64,000 nucleotides of DNA from Ziziphus jujuba (taxonomy: Eukaryota > Streptophyta > Magnoliopsida > Rosales > Rhamnaceae): the NCBI RefSeq assembly GCF_031755915.1, contig NC_083390.1, positions 24,113,001-24,177,000 on the forward strand, given 5' to 3'. Below the pieces are notes generated by a model. That model searched no databases. It saw nothing but the letters and a program-made list of their open reading frames with translations, and was not told the DNA's origin. Positions 1 through 12,369 of this stretch are shown in pieces (position 1 is the first letter of the stretch; every line of letters begins with the position of its first letter). The translations under genes and the position numbers were made by a program.

Positions 1-130
1 TATTAACCAATGTGGGGTTAGCCGAATAGGTTTAATTTTGAGTGGAAAGATGGGTTGATTTCTGCATTGAACTTTATGGACAATTGGTGCTGTAAGTAGG
101 ATGACTGAGCTGGATTTAACATTCATGTAG

Positions 131-2917
131 ATGTCTCACCTATTGAAGCGGCAAGGGCAAGATTTCTGCAAATTATTGTGGATCATTTTATAAATGATCA
201 TGTGATTGAAGTTCCTGATTCTGAGGCTGATTATACTGCTCAATCTACTCAAGATAAAATTAATAAGCGCAAGGCAAGGGAAATCCAGTATGAAGGTGAT
301 CAAAGATTTGCTTTGCCCTTGATGTATGTGGCAAACCTGTATGAAACCTTAGTTCACGATGTAAATATTAGGCTTGCTTCCTTGAACGGTCTTCGTGATA
401 AAACAATTGGGGTAGCCCTTGAAGCTGCTGGTGGTTTGTATAGAAGGCTAGCTAAGAAATTTCCCAAAAATGGTATTCCATATTCTTTCTTCATTGTTTG
501 TTCCCATATCTGTGCACAGCATTGACTCTCACCCCCATTCTGCTCATTACTATCTTTGTAGTAGCATGTAGCCTTTTATTTGTTCTTTTGTTTTCTGTTT
601 ATTAAATTTGAACCCTTTATTGTATTATTTATGGTCTATATCATTCCGACAGGACCATGCACATATAAAAGAAGAGAGTTGGCAACATCTCTTGAAACAA
701 GGACAAGATTTCCAGAATTGGTAATTCAAGAAGAGAAGCGAGTTCGTTTTGTAGTAGTCAATGGTTTGGATATTGTTGAAAAACCAAATACCATGCCTAT
801 TGATGACGCCGAATGGTAAGTTCATCTCTTTCTTTGTTATTATATTTCAATAATGTGGTTTTTCTTACTGTTTATCCCTTTTCTTCCTGTGATATTCTTT
901 ACTTTTGTTTTGGTAATGAATCTTCTATGTGTAAACTTTGTTAGTAGTAGTTTACTATGATTTTGTTAGGTTGGTAAAAGTACTTGATGAGTGGTCTATT
1001 GAAGTAGACCTTTGCCTATTGGTTAATGCACAAAGAAAGATAAGAGGGCTGTAAAGAAATACACTAGGCTGCAATTGCCTTAGTAGTGAAGAGTCTAACA
1101 ATTGATGCTCCATCTCTTTATTTCACCATTTGGGCCATTACATGTATTCATTTAATTATTGTTTTCATTAGTTACACAAATGATCGAGAATTCCATTTGA
1201 ATGTGCAGTGTCCAATTTTATCTTTTGTTATTGACTTTATTTTTCCATTTTTCTTTTTGACTACTTTTCTGTTTAGTGCAGGTTCAAACGGCTGACAGGT
1301 CGCGATGAAGTATTTGTCTCTGCTCGAGACTATAAGTTTTATTCCCCAAGACATAAGTATAGGCGTGCTGCTTCAAACTCTGTATCTAATATCGCTTCAT
1401 TATCTGTAAGCTTGGTGTGCCTTATTTTCTAAATACTTGGTGGTCGATTTCATATTGAGGAAATTGTATGGCTCTTTTAAAATACATGGTGCTTAATTTC
1501 ATATTGAGGAAATTATATCTCTCTCTCTCTCTCTTATTTTTTAATTTTTATGGACTTGAAATTTAGAATACACCATATATACTATGGTTGAAGCGCAAGA
1601 AGTTTTTCTCAGTGCTTAAACTGATGGCAAATTGTATTGGTCATGGATCTGTTAAAATCTATTCATTTTGAAATTTTAATTTGTCCCATTATTGTGATAC
1701 AATCCTAAACTGTGGTTAGAGCAAAGTGGGAAAACTTTTGAGTTGTCTTTGTTGTTGTCCTCAAATATTTATGTCTATTAACTAAATATCTGATTTTTTT
1801 TTTTTATTCCCTTCTTTCTCATACTAAATCCATTTCAGAATTTTCCTGGGAGTGATAATTCTTCTGTGTTGACTACTGCTCAAGGATTCCGTTCTGCAAG
1901 TGAAGTAAGAGTTTCTTCATGGCCTTATTATTATTATTAGTCAAAATAAATAGCTATCCTTATCTCTCTTGATATGGTATGTTTTGTTTCCTTGTTATAT
2001 TAAAATTGTTCTTTATAATTTCATTTCCCTTTTTCAGGCACAAAATCAGCAGCAGACGCCTTGTAAACATCATATGCAACAGCTCTCTCACCAACCTCAA
2101 TTCCACCCTATTCACCAGAATCATCATCAAGCTATGCAGCAAAGTCAACATACAACCCACTATTCTCAAAACCATCAATGTGGTCCACCATCTCACCTGC
2201 CTGAAATTACCCATGCTCACCATTCACCAACTATGTCGCAACACATGGCTGTCTTGCAACCCCTTGCAGGAGGTCATGTTGGGGGGCGTTTGCATGTACT
2301 GGTGAGATTTTTATTTTCTGTTTTTGTAATTGACCTGCTTTTCCTTCAATATCTGCAATTAGAGTGCATATGTCATTTTAGTTAACATTTTGGGCATTTG
2401 TCTTTCTGAATAAAAGGCAATAACTTGCTTGCTGTTTCTAAAAGGTTGTGTAACATTTTCTGCCGTAAATAGTCTTTGAAAATTTATTTCTTCTGCTTTT
2501 TAACTTGTCTTTTGCCTATTGATTTCCATTGTCCTGTTAGTTGTTAAAGTTGAGTTTAGTTGTTTTAATCGGTGTTGATATTGCTAAGTACTTCATTTTG
2601 CTTTCCAGTGCTGCCTGTCTGTTTTCTCATCAATCGTTCTTAAAGTGAAAGGCTCTGGAAATTGGAAAACGAAGAATAAAATAATTGTAGTTCTTTTTGG
2701 AGAAAAAAATGATGTTGGACAGGTGGGGAAGGAAAGAAAATTGACAATTGATAGATAGGTTCCTCTAATAGTTGAAAATTGTAGTTGGTTTCTTTGAAGT
2801 TACTTTTCTTTTTGCCAAATTTTGTCTTTTGAAAGTTGAGAAGTATGCAAGTGTATAATTCTCTTATATTACTTGGTATTAATATATTTTTGTAACTTTT
2901 TGTTCTAATATCTAGGT

Positions 2918-2953
<36 letters not shown>

Positions 2954-3068
2954 TTTGCCATTTCAGCCATCCAGCCCTGCAAAGTTTTGTGATGAATGTG
3001 GCGCCCCATATTTGAGAGAAACCTCCAAGTTTTGCTCAGAATGTGGTGTTAAGAGATTGGGAACATGA
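131..3068 (+). CDS. Conserved plant protein, At2g02148-like, 3' part (six exons)
   Basis: Six exons join in frame with GT-AG borders: 131-472, 653-815, 1282-1405, 1839-1904, 2038-2301 and 2967-3068 (TGA at 3066-3068). They encode about 353 residues; the 5' end lies left of the window and 1-130 reads as intron. The first visible residues (DVSPIEAARARF) and the later CTYKRRELATS and RLTGRDE stretches resemble the Arabidopsis uncharacterised protein At2g02148, from memory. The 2038-2301 exon is rich in Gln and His. The last exon encodes two CxxC pairs (CDEC and CSEC), a small zinc-ribbon-like end. Biochemical function is unknown to me; the fold suggests a regulatory or binding protein rather than an enzyme. 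No stop or frameshift interrupts the exons. A poly(T) tract of about 30 lies just before the last exon at 2920-2949. The exon chain is well supported; the family name is less certain. Confidence 0.82.
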
Positions 3069-3999
3069 ACAAAAATTGTCTCAGGCCCATCCCAACTTTA
3101 TTTGTGGCCGCGTGAAAAAAACAAACAAATAAATAAATGAAATGTAGCCTTTTGATTGAATGGTATTTTTATGTAAATAATAGAAATCTTTTTTTTTTTT
3201 TTAATGTTTACCGTGTATTTTAATTAATTTTTTATTTAAATTTACTTTGTTTTTTTTTTTGGTTAAAAAATTTACTTTGTTTTGAATATAGTAAGGTTGT
3301 TTGGCTTGAATAAGGTCATTTTTCACTTTCAAAGTCGTTTATACTATATATATATTTCATTAAAGGGATATTTACTTTTTTCTTATTATTGTTAATTATA
3401 TATTAATGGAGTCATCAAAAGAAAATTTTCCTTTTAGCAGAAAGAAATAAATAAAGGAATCAATAGGAACTTATCTAATTGGCACTTAACGCATGCAACT
3501 TGTATTTGGAAGGAAAAAAAAAAAAAAAAATTGAAATCAAAACAAACCTAACCCATCTCAACCCAACTAACCACCCTTTTAATATTTAATTATTTTCTAT
3601 TCTATTTTTTTGGTAAATATAATCCATTTAATCTTTATGGCAAAAAAAAAAAAAAAAAAGGCTTTTAACTTTTGCAGTCTGCAAAAGTCTTCATCATGAG
3701 GTGAAGACAAATTATGGGTGACTTTTTTATTCAGCCTAAATATCCAAAAAGAAAAATTATGACCTTTTTTCAAAAAAACAAAAAGTTTCAACTGCTACTA
3801 AAATCCAAATGCAAATAATTAAAAAGCATTTATTATTATTATTATTATTTTCTTTTCTACTACCAAATATTCAACTACATTTCCTTGTTTCCATCGACAA
3901 ACCAGCCATACTTGACTCCCCAAACTTTTCTTCTCCAAATTTCCTTCTCCCAAACACTTTCTTTTCTTTCTTTCCTTCTGCAAACACAAATACTAAGCT
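3069..3999. other. Intergenic: 3' flank of the At2g02148-like gene and SG1 promoter region
   Basis: No gene is visible. AT-rich sequence with poly(T) and poly(A) runs near 3190, 3250, 3517 and 3642. Parts of 3150-3480 recur in diverged form at 14130-15030 (see the repeat entry). The last 200 bases before the start codon at 4000 are pyrimidine-rich and probably carry the SG1 leader; I could not pick a clear TATA box. Confidence 0.6.
3150..3480 (+). repeat. Diverged repeat, copy 1 (pairs with 14130-15030)
   Basis: Two blocks recur. About 3156-3250 (around the shared words TTTTTATGTAAATAAT and TTTATTTAAATTTA) matches about 14150-14245. About 3308-3450 (AATAAGGTCATTTT, then AAAAGAAAATTTTCCTTTTA) matches about 14861-15003. 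In the second location the blocks are pushed apart by a MITE. This looks like a copied 3' flank of the neighbouring gene; whether it is itself part of an older element is open. Confidence 0.6.
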
Positions 4000-5028
4000 A
4001 TGAACTCCCCCACATTACCCAAATCATCCTCCACTTCACCATCTTCTCTCTTCCATTTCAACTCCCTTTCTTCACTCACCCCCAGAAAACCACTCCCACC
4101 CCTAGATCTCCGTTTTGCCAACCAACATCCCCGTCATCCCCTCCATGTCCCCACCCTCAAGCTCAGAGCTTCTTCTTCATCCCATTCTGAACCTTCTTCT
4201 AATGGCAGCACCAGACACCCAACTGTTCCTATACTCCAACGCTATGCAAAAGCAGCCATCTTTATCGCCGCCGGCGCCGCCATGGTCGTCAAATCCTCGT
4301 ACTTGCCGGCCATCGCGGAACCTCCAGCGGCTGTTGCCGAGAAACTTGACGAGCAAGACCAAGAAGAAGACCCCGTTCAAAAGCCGGCCTCTTCCCCGCT
4401 CTCGGAGTTCCTGGAATCGAATTCGGAAGCGATTGAAGCTCTGAAGTCCCTTCTGCAGCAGAAGCTCGAGAACGGCGAGGATGAGGAGGCTTTGAAGATA
4501 GTGAAGCGTTTGGTGTCGGCGCAGCCGGAGTCGAATGAATGGAAGTTTCTCATGGCAAGGTTGCTGAGCGAAATGGGCGAGACCGAAAGTGCACGCCACG
4601 TGTTTGAAGAAATTCTCGAGAGGAATCCCCTCTCGTTTGAGGCCCTGTTCGAGAATGCATTGTTGATGGACCGACGTGGGGAAGGCGAGGATGTGATCAA
4701 GCGGTTGGAGGAGGCTCTGAGGACTGCGGAGGAGGAGCACAAGGCGAAGGAAGCAAGGGATGTGAAGCTGATAATTGCCCAGATACAGTTCTTGCAGAAG
4801 AATGTGGAGGAGGCTTTGAAGATTTACCAGGAGTTGTTGAAGGAAGACCCGAATGATTTCCGGCCGTATTTCTGCCGGGGAATGATCTACAGTTTGCTTG
4901 ACCGGAATGTGGAAGCTAGAGAGCAGTTCGAGAAGTACCGGCAGCTTTCTCCGAAGAAGTTCGAAGTGGAAGGCTACTTAAGGACGCCATTGTCAAGGAT
5001 GAAGCTTTTTGGAACCGATGAGAATTGA
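4000..5028 (+). CDS. SG1: Protein SLOW GREEN 1, chloroplastic (TPR protein)
   Basis: A single uninterrupted exon encodes 342 residues. Residues 1-57 are rich in Ser, Pro and Leu with few acidic residues, like a plastid transit peptide. Residues 84-98 (KAAIFIAAGAAMVVK) form a short hydrophobic segment that could be a membrane anchor. An acidic linker follows (about 113-127). From about 150 to 330 there are helical pairs of TPR type, with repeats such as EEALKIVKRLV, ESARHVFEEIL, EEALKIYQELL and EAREQFEKYRQL. The layout matches the SLOW GREEN 1 family, in which the Arabidopsis protein is a plastid TPR protein needed for normal chloroplast development and greening. The start is the first ATG of this frame and is followed directly by the transit peptide. 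No intron is needed. The gene is compositionally richer in GC than its flanks, typical of an exon. A close paralogue of SG1 is the main alternative. Confidence 0.85.
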   Translation: MNSPTLPKSSSTSPSSLFHFNSLSSLTPRKPLPPLDLRFANQHPRHPLHVPTLKLRASSSSHSEPSSNGSTRHPTVPILQRYAKAAIFIAAGAAMVVKSSYLPAIAEPPAAVAEKLDEQDQEEDPVQKPASSPLSEFLESNSEAIEALKSLLQQKLENGEDEEALKIVKRLVSAQPESNEWKFLMARLLSEMGETESARHVFEEILERNPLSFEALFENALLMDRRGEGEDVIKRLEEALRTAEEEHKAKEARDVKLIIAQIQFLQKNVEEALKIYQELLKEDPNDFRPYFCRGMIYSLLDRNVEAREQFEKYRQLSPKKFEVEGYLRTPLSRMKLFGTDEN

Positions 5029-6190
5029 GGATAATTGGATAGTAGCCTTTGCATTGCAGTGGTGAGGTAGTAGAGGTGAAACGCTTAAGAGGCAGAGACA
5101 CTGAGACTGATATCATAATTTTGCTCTTTTTTGTTATAAGTAAGCATTTTTGCACTTTGAAAATGAATCCACCCGACTAGTGATGGAAATATAATTTAGA
5201 GAATAAAAGAATGAGAAGTTGATTTTGTGTTTGAATGAAGATGGGTATTTGAACTATGATTTTTGCTTTTCTAGGCCCACTATAAATATTTGGATTGAAT
5301 AATATGAAATTGAAGGAGTTACTGGTTTTGGCCCCAATACAGGAGGAATAGCATATAGGCTGCTTCCGTTGGGTGTTAAATTATGATATGTTCTCTAAAT
5401 TCAATTTCTATAAACCAACAGTTTTATAGTATATAGCTACAGTCAACCTGAGATCCATATAGTCATGTAAATTTGTTTTTCCTTGAAGAGAAGCTTTTTA
5501 TCATAACAAGCATAGTATAGTTCACTGTTTATGTCACATAGAGTACTCAGAGTCCTTTTGTCCTTCTCTTTTTTTTGGACTTTAAATTATTTATGCTACT
5601 ACTTTTGGGTTCTAGAAATCAGCATTGGATTGAAAAGCCTTGACTTAGCCTTGTCAGAATTGTCATTTTTCTTAGCTGTTATATTATTATCATCTTTACC
5701 ACATTAATGACCAGTTGAAATAGAGAACTTCGAGTGCCATAGCATTCCCTGATGATTTGGAAAAATGTTTTACAGCAGAATATAGCATACATCATCAATT
5801 GCCTTCAGGGACTCAAGGTCCATCTGGGTGGTAAATGTTGGTTCTGGTTTCACATTTTAGATGAATTATATATCAGACTGGAGAAAGAGTTTACATCCAA
5901 CATTGCCTTCTGATAGCATATACTATCGACTAGTTTTGAGATAAAATTCGCAGTCAAAGAAGGGACGGTGAGCTAAATAGCAATCCCACAAAAACAAACC
6001 TGAGCTAACAAAGCTAAATCATTTTGTATAGATACATAAAAGAAATTTTTGGTATGATTTAAGAAAAAACTACAATGCCCATACAAATCTGAATTGAAAT
6101 ATTGTAAAAGCAAAATTCTAATCCAATTATACAGCTTGTATGACATTCATAATATCATTGGAGAATATTGTTGAAAAATAATAATTTCCC
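5029..6190. other. Intergenic: SG1 3' region and unassigned sequence
   Basis: The SG1 3' UTR probably covers the first 150-200 bases. The rest is unique-looking AT-rich DNA. A stretch at about 5700-5880 has a more even base composition, but I could not tie it to a protein in any frame. Confidence 0.5.
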
Positions 6191-6194
6191 ACTT

Positions 6195-6560
6195 ACCAAA
6201 TCTCACGTCTAATGCATCAGAAAGTTGCGCTTTGATTCATCTGTCATAGCAACCACTTCCTTCAACAAGATTTTCTCTTCAGAATCAAGTCAATCCATCA
6301 GTTAAAATAACTGGCATTCTGGTAATTTTATTTTCTCTTCAGAATCATTTGTCTTGAGAGTTTGGCGCCTGATGGCCCACCAACTCAGTGTTTGATTATG
6401 GAAGCTCATATTTCTTCTGCATATCAGAACTGGTTGTGGAAAGCACTCTATGTATCAGTTGCTTCCGCTGTCAAGGCTCCACTTTGACATTTCTGAAGTT
6501 TTAGGAATCCTTCGAAATATTTGCCTTGATATGGTGTCCTTGGAAATTCGAAGTTTTAAA
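6195..6560 (-). pseudogene. Relic of dual-helicase gene (exon 12 end plus exon 13)
   Basis: On the minus strand this stretch matches two pieces of the helicase genes to the right. About 6200-6305 follows exon 13 of copy A (24390-24538), sharing AATGCATCAGAAAGTTGC and ACCACTTCCT. About 6360-6540 follows the 3' part of exon 12 (24765-24930), sharing the stretch around CATATCAGAACTGGTT and GGAAAGCACTCT. The pieces are in the right order, but most of intron 12 is lost and both contain indels that break the frame. It is a decayed fragment of the same gene family, about 17 kb from the nearest intact copy and in the same orientation. Confidence 0.75.
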
Positions 6561-6660
6561 ATCTATGTTCTGTTTTCATGAAACCAATAATGATGGTGAT
6601 GATCATGTTAATTACCTGAAAATCCAAACTCTATAAGTCCATTAGCTATTAGAAGTTGAT

Positions 6661-6783
6661 GATCCAAGTCATAATCAATCACTTAAGACATGTGCGTTTT
6701 CTATTAACACATTCGCATCTTTTATGACACTAAAGGTAGAAATAAAGACAATCAGATAATTTAACAAAGATTGGCTTGGCTGA
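6661..6783 (+). repeat. 110-bp block shared with 16249-16361 (copy 1)
   Basis: About 110 bases beginning GATCCAAGTCATAATCAATC recur at 16249-16361 with scattered changes, in the same orientation. In the second place the block lies just downstream, on its minus strand, of the TMK-like pseudogene. It may be a 3' flank carried along with a duplication, or part of a small element. Confidence 0.55.
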
Positions 6784-7810
6784 TAATCATCTAAAAAGTA
6801 CTGCTGATCTCCATTACCAATAAACTTACTTCCTGCTTCACTTTCCTACCTCATTGGACAATGATAATAATCCTGCAACCACAAATCAATATCTTTACAC
6901 CCGCCTTGAACATGTGAAAATATACTAAAAAGATGCATATTAACAAGGGAAAGAGAGACTAATTACAAGATGCAACAAGAAGGAAAATCATCTAAATAAT
7001 AGTCATCTTGGCATGCCATACCTTCATTTTAGGTTGTTTGGTTATTGGAAAGTTGTCTCTTAACGGTGTTAAGTTTAAGGCTTCAACCTTGTTACATTTA
7101 ATTAAGAAAGATGAGTAGGCTAGGGTTTTGTAGAAAAGAAGAAGAAGAGAAAAATTCAGAGAGAAACAAGTATTGAAATCTGCAACTGAATTGTATATTC
7201 GATAAAATGAAAGTAGCATAACCCGCGCAACTCTAACGCAGGTAGCGGTGCTCGACCACGCGAGCTAGACAACTTCGTCCAAAACTAACTAAATAAATTA
7301 ACAACAAAAAAGTCACATGGCATTATTAAAGAGACACGTGACTAAACAATTATTTCCTTCAATATGTTTAAAACTAGGAAAGGTCTATAGTAACGTTGTA
7401 GGACCAAAATAAAAACACAGAGAAAAAAAAGAAAAGGAAAAAGGAAATTCCACGCCAATGAGCGTTTTAATGCCTGAATGGACGGTCAGCCTTTTTTTTT
7501 TAATGAAAATCCATTGGTTACAATTAAATGAAGTGGACCCCACAGTAGTTAGCACTTAGCAATGTCAGATTACTTTCAATCAATTATAGTAAGAACACCA
7601 GTCAACGTCAAAACAATTGACACATGAACCTCAGTGTAATTTACGAAAAAAGAGAAAGTGGTAAATATTTTAAGCTCACTTGAACCTCACACATTGGGGT
7701 GCGTATAATATAATCACACGTAACCATACTTTCTTGGAACTTACAAAAATGGAAAGGTATCTATCGCTGTCTTCAAAGCTAATTAATTAAGAAAGTCCAC
7801 AAAGAGTTCA

Positions 7811-7841
<31 letters not shown>

Positions 7842-8749
7842 TAAATAAGAGAAAAAAAAGGCAAAAAATAAAAAAAAAACTTATAAAATAAAAGTCACTC
7901 CTTTCAATTGGTATAAGATGTTATACATATAATAAATTTACATTCTAACAATTTAAAATTTTAAAATTAATAATAATTTAATATAATATCAAAAATTAAA
8001 ATTTTAAAAACTTAATTCAAATTATATCACTGTAAAACATTACCATTTATTTAAAAATTAACACTTATAAGGACATGTGTTAAATTAATACCAGATATAC
8101 CTATTATAGCTATGGAAACTTCAAATTTTGGAAGGTTGCTGATGAATGGATCATGGAGATAGAGGAGAGAACAGGAAATGCATTAAAAGGATGGTGGGTG
8201 GGTCAATGTTGCTTTTCTTTTTTGATGAAAATTCGGTAAGAAGGTAATCACTCCTTCCCATGTTTAAATATCTATTAAAAGGACAATGAGTCCTCGCAAT
8301 CCTCTTTGCTATAGGTTTTTTGTGATATAAATGCAGTCTATTTATAAAAGTTTTTTTAAAAAAAAGTATGGTGGGTTAAGCATTTCATTTTACTTGAGGA
8401 AGGTTCAATCTGTGGTGGCTATATGCATGGGTTTGGTGTGTGGGTTTAGCATTTTTTTTTTATTATTATTATTTTCTAATGAGAGAAATAGACTTATAAA
8501 CATTTTAAGAAAGTGTAATACCCTAAACCCTAAATTATATATTATATAGTTTAGATATATTTTAGCAACTATTTGAACTCTTATGAAATTGTTGGCTTAT
8601 AAACCCTTTTACTAAAAGTGTGTTAAGTTCAAATGTAAATTTTCTATTTTCAAAAAAAAAAAAATTGTAAATTTACTGAAATGTAATTTCTTTAAAAAAA
8701 AAAAGACAAAAAACAAAAACAGAGACAAACATATAATCTTTCCATCTAG

Positions 8750-8780
<31 letters not shown>

Positions 8781-9100
8781 ATTCTTTCAATATTAATACA
8801 CAAAAAAAAATGACAAATTAAATTACAACTACGGTTGTCTTATGATAATAAAACATCACTATAGGAATATTCTATAGGAATAATCACTATGTAGTATAAA
8901 ACATCTCTATATACGTATGAATACTGTCCAAAATATAATAAGATATGACTGATGGCAGTCAATCTTTTACAACCAACTTCTTTTTCCTTTGTTATTACCT
9001 TAAAAAAACCTTTTTTTTTAAGAAAAAATAAATTATTTGGTTTTTTAATCAGAAAGATAAATAAAATAAAATCTTTGTCAACTTAAACAAAAGAACTCTT
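6784..9100. other. Intergenic, AT-rich, simple repeats
   Basis: No convincing coding sequence. Contains a (TA)n tract at 7819-7842, several poly(A) and poly(T) runs (8650-8770) and generally low-complexity DNA. A small GC-richer patch lies at about 7220-7275. Short open frames here look random. Confidence 0.55.
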
Positions 9101-9103
9101 TTT

Positions 9104-9226
9104 TTTCCATCAGCTAAAGGTGAATGAATTCCTCTATATTCTGCTAAAATTAAAGTTTGAAAAAGAAGAAAAATTATTGCACTTCAATTCCGAGTTTTCA
9201 TTTGGGTTAAACATTGTGAAAAATAT
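9104..9226 (-). pseudogene. Relic of dual-helicase gene (start of exon 13 and intron 12)
   Basis: This piece follows the exon 13 start and the adjoining part of intron 12 of copies B (37250-37365) and C (62967-63080). Shared words include CCATCAG, GAATGAATT, GAAAAATTATT and TTTGGGTTAAACATTGT. The exon part is too short and altered to code. The solo LTR that begins at 9237 inserted just beside this relic. Confidence 0.65.
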
Positions 9227-9236
9227 ATATATACAC

Positions 9237-12167
9237 TGTAACACCCCGTCCCAAATCGCACCGAAATCCGTGCACGTTGACCGTTGACCGAAGGGGTCAA
9301 AAGTTGACTTTTTGACTCGGTGGGAATTTCAAGTTGACCAGAGTACCGTGGCGAAGTGCACGATGCCACGAGTTCGTAGACTGGTAGCACGTCGAAAACG
9401 GAGCTACGGTTTGAAAGTTATGGGCAAAACAAGTTGAAGTGTAAACTGTCCAAAAGGTGCCGGGAGTTGACTTTTTCTTGTAATGTAATTTTGAGTTGAC
9501 TCTTGTATGGCTGTAAAGTACTCGTCGATACGAGTTCATAGACTAGCGGCACGCTTAAATCGGACATTTGGTTAAAAAGTTACGGACGTTTGAAATTCGC
9601 CGGGTACCGTATTATTTTAATATATCTGACTTAAGTACACAGTAACGCCATGTGTCAGCTTCTGATTGGTTCACGTGGCATGAACAGTGTCACGCAGGGG
9701 TTTTATTTGTTAAAACACTTGGGGAAGAGAGAGAAAGAGAGAGAGGAGAGAGAGAGAGTCACCGGCCGCCGGTCATTTTCACGTTTTCCGGCCTATTTAC
9801 TGTACACGCGCCGGCCATCCAGATTGCCCACCTCATTTCCGGCAAAACCTCCAAATTTCACGGCGAACGGCCGCCGGACGCGCCCGGATCGGACGTCCGA
9901 AGTTTGGCGGCGAGTTTTTCCCCTCCACCGCCGGCCACCGCGAATCGACCCTGTTTTGGCCGATATACAGTACACGCGCCAGCTAGCCTTGATCCTCTCC
10001 TCATGTCCGGCCTACCCAATAAAAATCACGGCCATCGGACCACCGACGCGCCGGGATCGGAGCGTTTTCCGGCGAGGGGTCGGAAATCTTCAAACGGTGA
10101 TTTCTCCGCCGTCCGACCTCCGTTTTGCTCACCGTCGGTCCCGTTGGATTGATCTCCTCAAGATCTACAAGACTGCAAAATTTCACAGCCAACGGCCACC
10201 GCACGCGCCGCCGCCAGCGACGGTTGCCGGTGACCGTGGCGGCCAGCCGAAAATTACTGTTCCGGCGAGTACCCGAAATTTCCGGCTGGCTCCAGTCCGC
10301 TGTGTTCGACCTCCTGAACCTGAATCCGGCTTCCGTTTCCGCCAACTCGCGACGGTTTGGGAGAATTGCGGAGCCGAAACCCGAAAAGCTTCCCGACGAA
10401 ATTCCGACCCCGTCGGGTACGATCCTTAGAAATTGAGACCGAATCTGTGATCAGCATCACTCGAGTTTCGATTCGGTATATAACTCGTAAATTCTAGATA
10501 TCGTTTGTGTTTTGATCCCCCCGGGTACCGGGTATTATTTACCCGAATAAAATATTATTTTATTTGACTGTCTGTGAATTTTGTTCTAGGAGCACCGGTG
10601 AGTCGTAGAATTGATCCCGTGGTGGATCATGGGTTAATTGCGTGCTCCAGGTGAGTGACCCACCTTCAAATTAATTTTGGAGAATTTAATTGATGAATAT
10701 ATTATGTGTGAATTAAATATTTGGAATTTAATTTCTATGTGCCAAATATTTATTGGATTTATTGTAGAATTATTTATGAATTTATTGGATTTAAGAAAAT
10801 GCGAATTCTACAAATTTATGCCGTGTGGAATTATTTTATGGTTTTGAGGATTTTGGAATTGGTGTGGTTTTAATGGTAAATTGGGCACGATTTGATTTTC
10901 AAATATTTCAAGGAAAATATTTGGTTATGTTGGTGATTTCAAATTTTATAAAATATGCCCATGGAATATTATGAGATTTGATTATGATATTTCGAGAAAT
11001 TATTTATGCTTGGAAAAATGTGGATATTTGAATTGATGGATTTGGGAGTTGGTGGATTTGAAAATCATGGAATTTATGGTATTGATTATAAAGTAATTGT
11101 GGAGAATTTCCCCGTTCAAGCGGATGGATTATGCCCGCTATGTTTATGAAAAATGTGAAATTTGTTTTATGATTTAAATTTATGGATTTTATGATTTTTA
11201 GATGCACCGTGCACGTACTGGTGTTCTGATTATGTGATATGGTATATGTGATATGGATATTGTGCACACGGATATGATTAGCGCGCAGGTGGGTGTGAGT
11301 ATCGCGCAGGTGATATTATGAGGGTGTCCTGTGGATGCCATCGGAGAGGGTGGCCACCCCCCTTTGGCCGGGACACCAGGTTAGCAGCGGCGCAGTGGGA
11401 CGCCACGCGACCGTATGCCGGTTTCTCTCTATAACCTCCTGTCTGGCAGTACCTCGGGACGCTGGGTACTCTGGCGCCACTGGTATATAGTGGGTGCATC
11501 AAATGATTTTCAGAACTGTGTTTTAAAAATAAAATGTTTGGAAACTGTATTGGAATTAAAAATATAATTATTACTGTTCGGATATTTATTTGATGTCTTG
11601 GTTTTCGGGGAATATGAATAAAGGGTTTTGTGAAAATGTTTTAAAAGGGGAACCTTTCCAACTGAGAGAATTGTAAGGATTTTGAGAGAAATTATTATTT
11701 CCAAATAATTATTATTTATATACCTATTACCGTGGTAGTATATTGTATAGTAGCAGGGTCGCTCACTGAGATGATTAGCATCTCACACTCTTAAATTCCG
11801 TTCCTCTAGGTACCAGGTTGTCGGTGTTCATCCAGAGCGGACTTGATCTTCATCGCTGTTTTACTTCGTGAAGTACCCTGTTCTTCTTTATTGCAGTTGT
11901 ACTATTTCTTTCACTCTTGTTGTATTTATCTTGCACTGGATTACTGTATTTTTGTTTTGAAGTGCTGAAATTTGTGGAACCAATTTGTAGTTTGTGGGAG
12001 GAATAAGGGGATATTTTTGAAGTGTGTTTTCAGTGCAGGTAAATTTGTGGTAAGTAAATCCCTTAGGGGAGGTGCTGCCGGATTTTCCGTTGGAAGGTTC
12101 GGTGGTATTTCCCTGGGATCAGGGCTGTCTAGGGTTCCGGGGAAAGAATTCTGGACGGGTCCTGACA
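9237..12167 (+). mobile_element. Solo LTR, about 2.9 kb, of a Ty3/Gypsy-type retrotransposon
   Basis: The element begins TGTAACACCCCG and ends GGGTCCTGACA, so it has the TG...CA ends of an LTR. The five bases before it (9232-9236) and after it (12168-12172) are both TACAC, a perfect target-site duplication. It contains no gag or pol, so it is a solo LTR formed by recombination between two LTRs, with the internal region lost. It is GC-rich in its middle (9770-10430, including a GA-rich tract at 9726-9759 and CCGGC-type words). LTRs of 2.5-4 kb beginning TGTAACACCCC are known from Tekay/Del-type chromoviruses, so that clade is my guess. Long open frames at 9650-10429 come from GC-rich composition and resemble no protein I know. 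Confidence 0.85.
9303..9600 (+). repeat. Diverged tandem duplication inside the solo LTR
   Basis: Two units with a period of about 162 bases. Each starts with GTTGACTTTTT and each has a CGAGTTC(G/A)TAGACT motif (about 9369 and 9531) followed by an AAAGTTA(T/C)GG motif. An old internal duplication of the LTR. Confidence 0.6.
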
Positions 12168-12172
12168 TACAC

Positions 12173-12336
12173 ACATATATTCACAGCTCTGATACGGTGG
12201 TGCTTGCATGCATACTAGATAAACACCATAATTTGAGTGTCCAACATCAACATGTTACTTGGCAAAACTGTTAGGCAATATATTGCTTGAGATTAGACGT
12301 TTAAATTATGGTGCGTATTTGATATGCATTGTAGAA

Positions 12337-12369
<33 letters not shown>

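Noticed and set aside
178..525. Gene start at GTG 178
   Set aside because: The open frame extends upstream to the splice acceptor at 129-130 and is continued from an earlier exon; plant genes do not normally start at GTG.
4177..4740. Long antisense frames opposite SG1
   Set aside because: They are mirror images of a GC-richer real exon; the sense frame has a transit peptide and TPRs.
9650..10429. Overlapping open frames of 100-260 codons in GC-rich DNA
   Set aside because: They lie inside the solo LTR, are rich in Arg and Pro in every frame as expected from composition, and match no protein family I know.
9237..12167. Complete small non-autonomous retrotransposon (TRIM)
   Set aside because: No pair of terminal direct repeats, primer site or polypurine tract is present within it; single LTR ends and target duplication fit a solo LTR.
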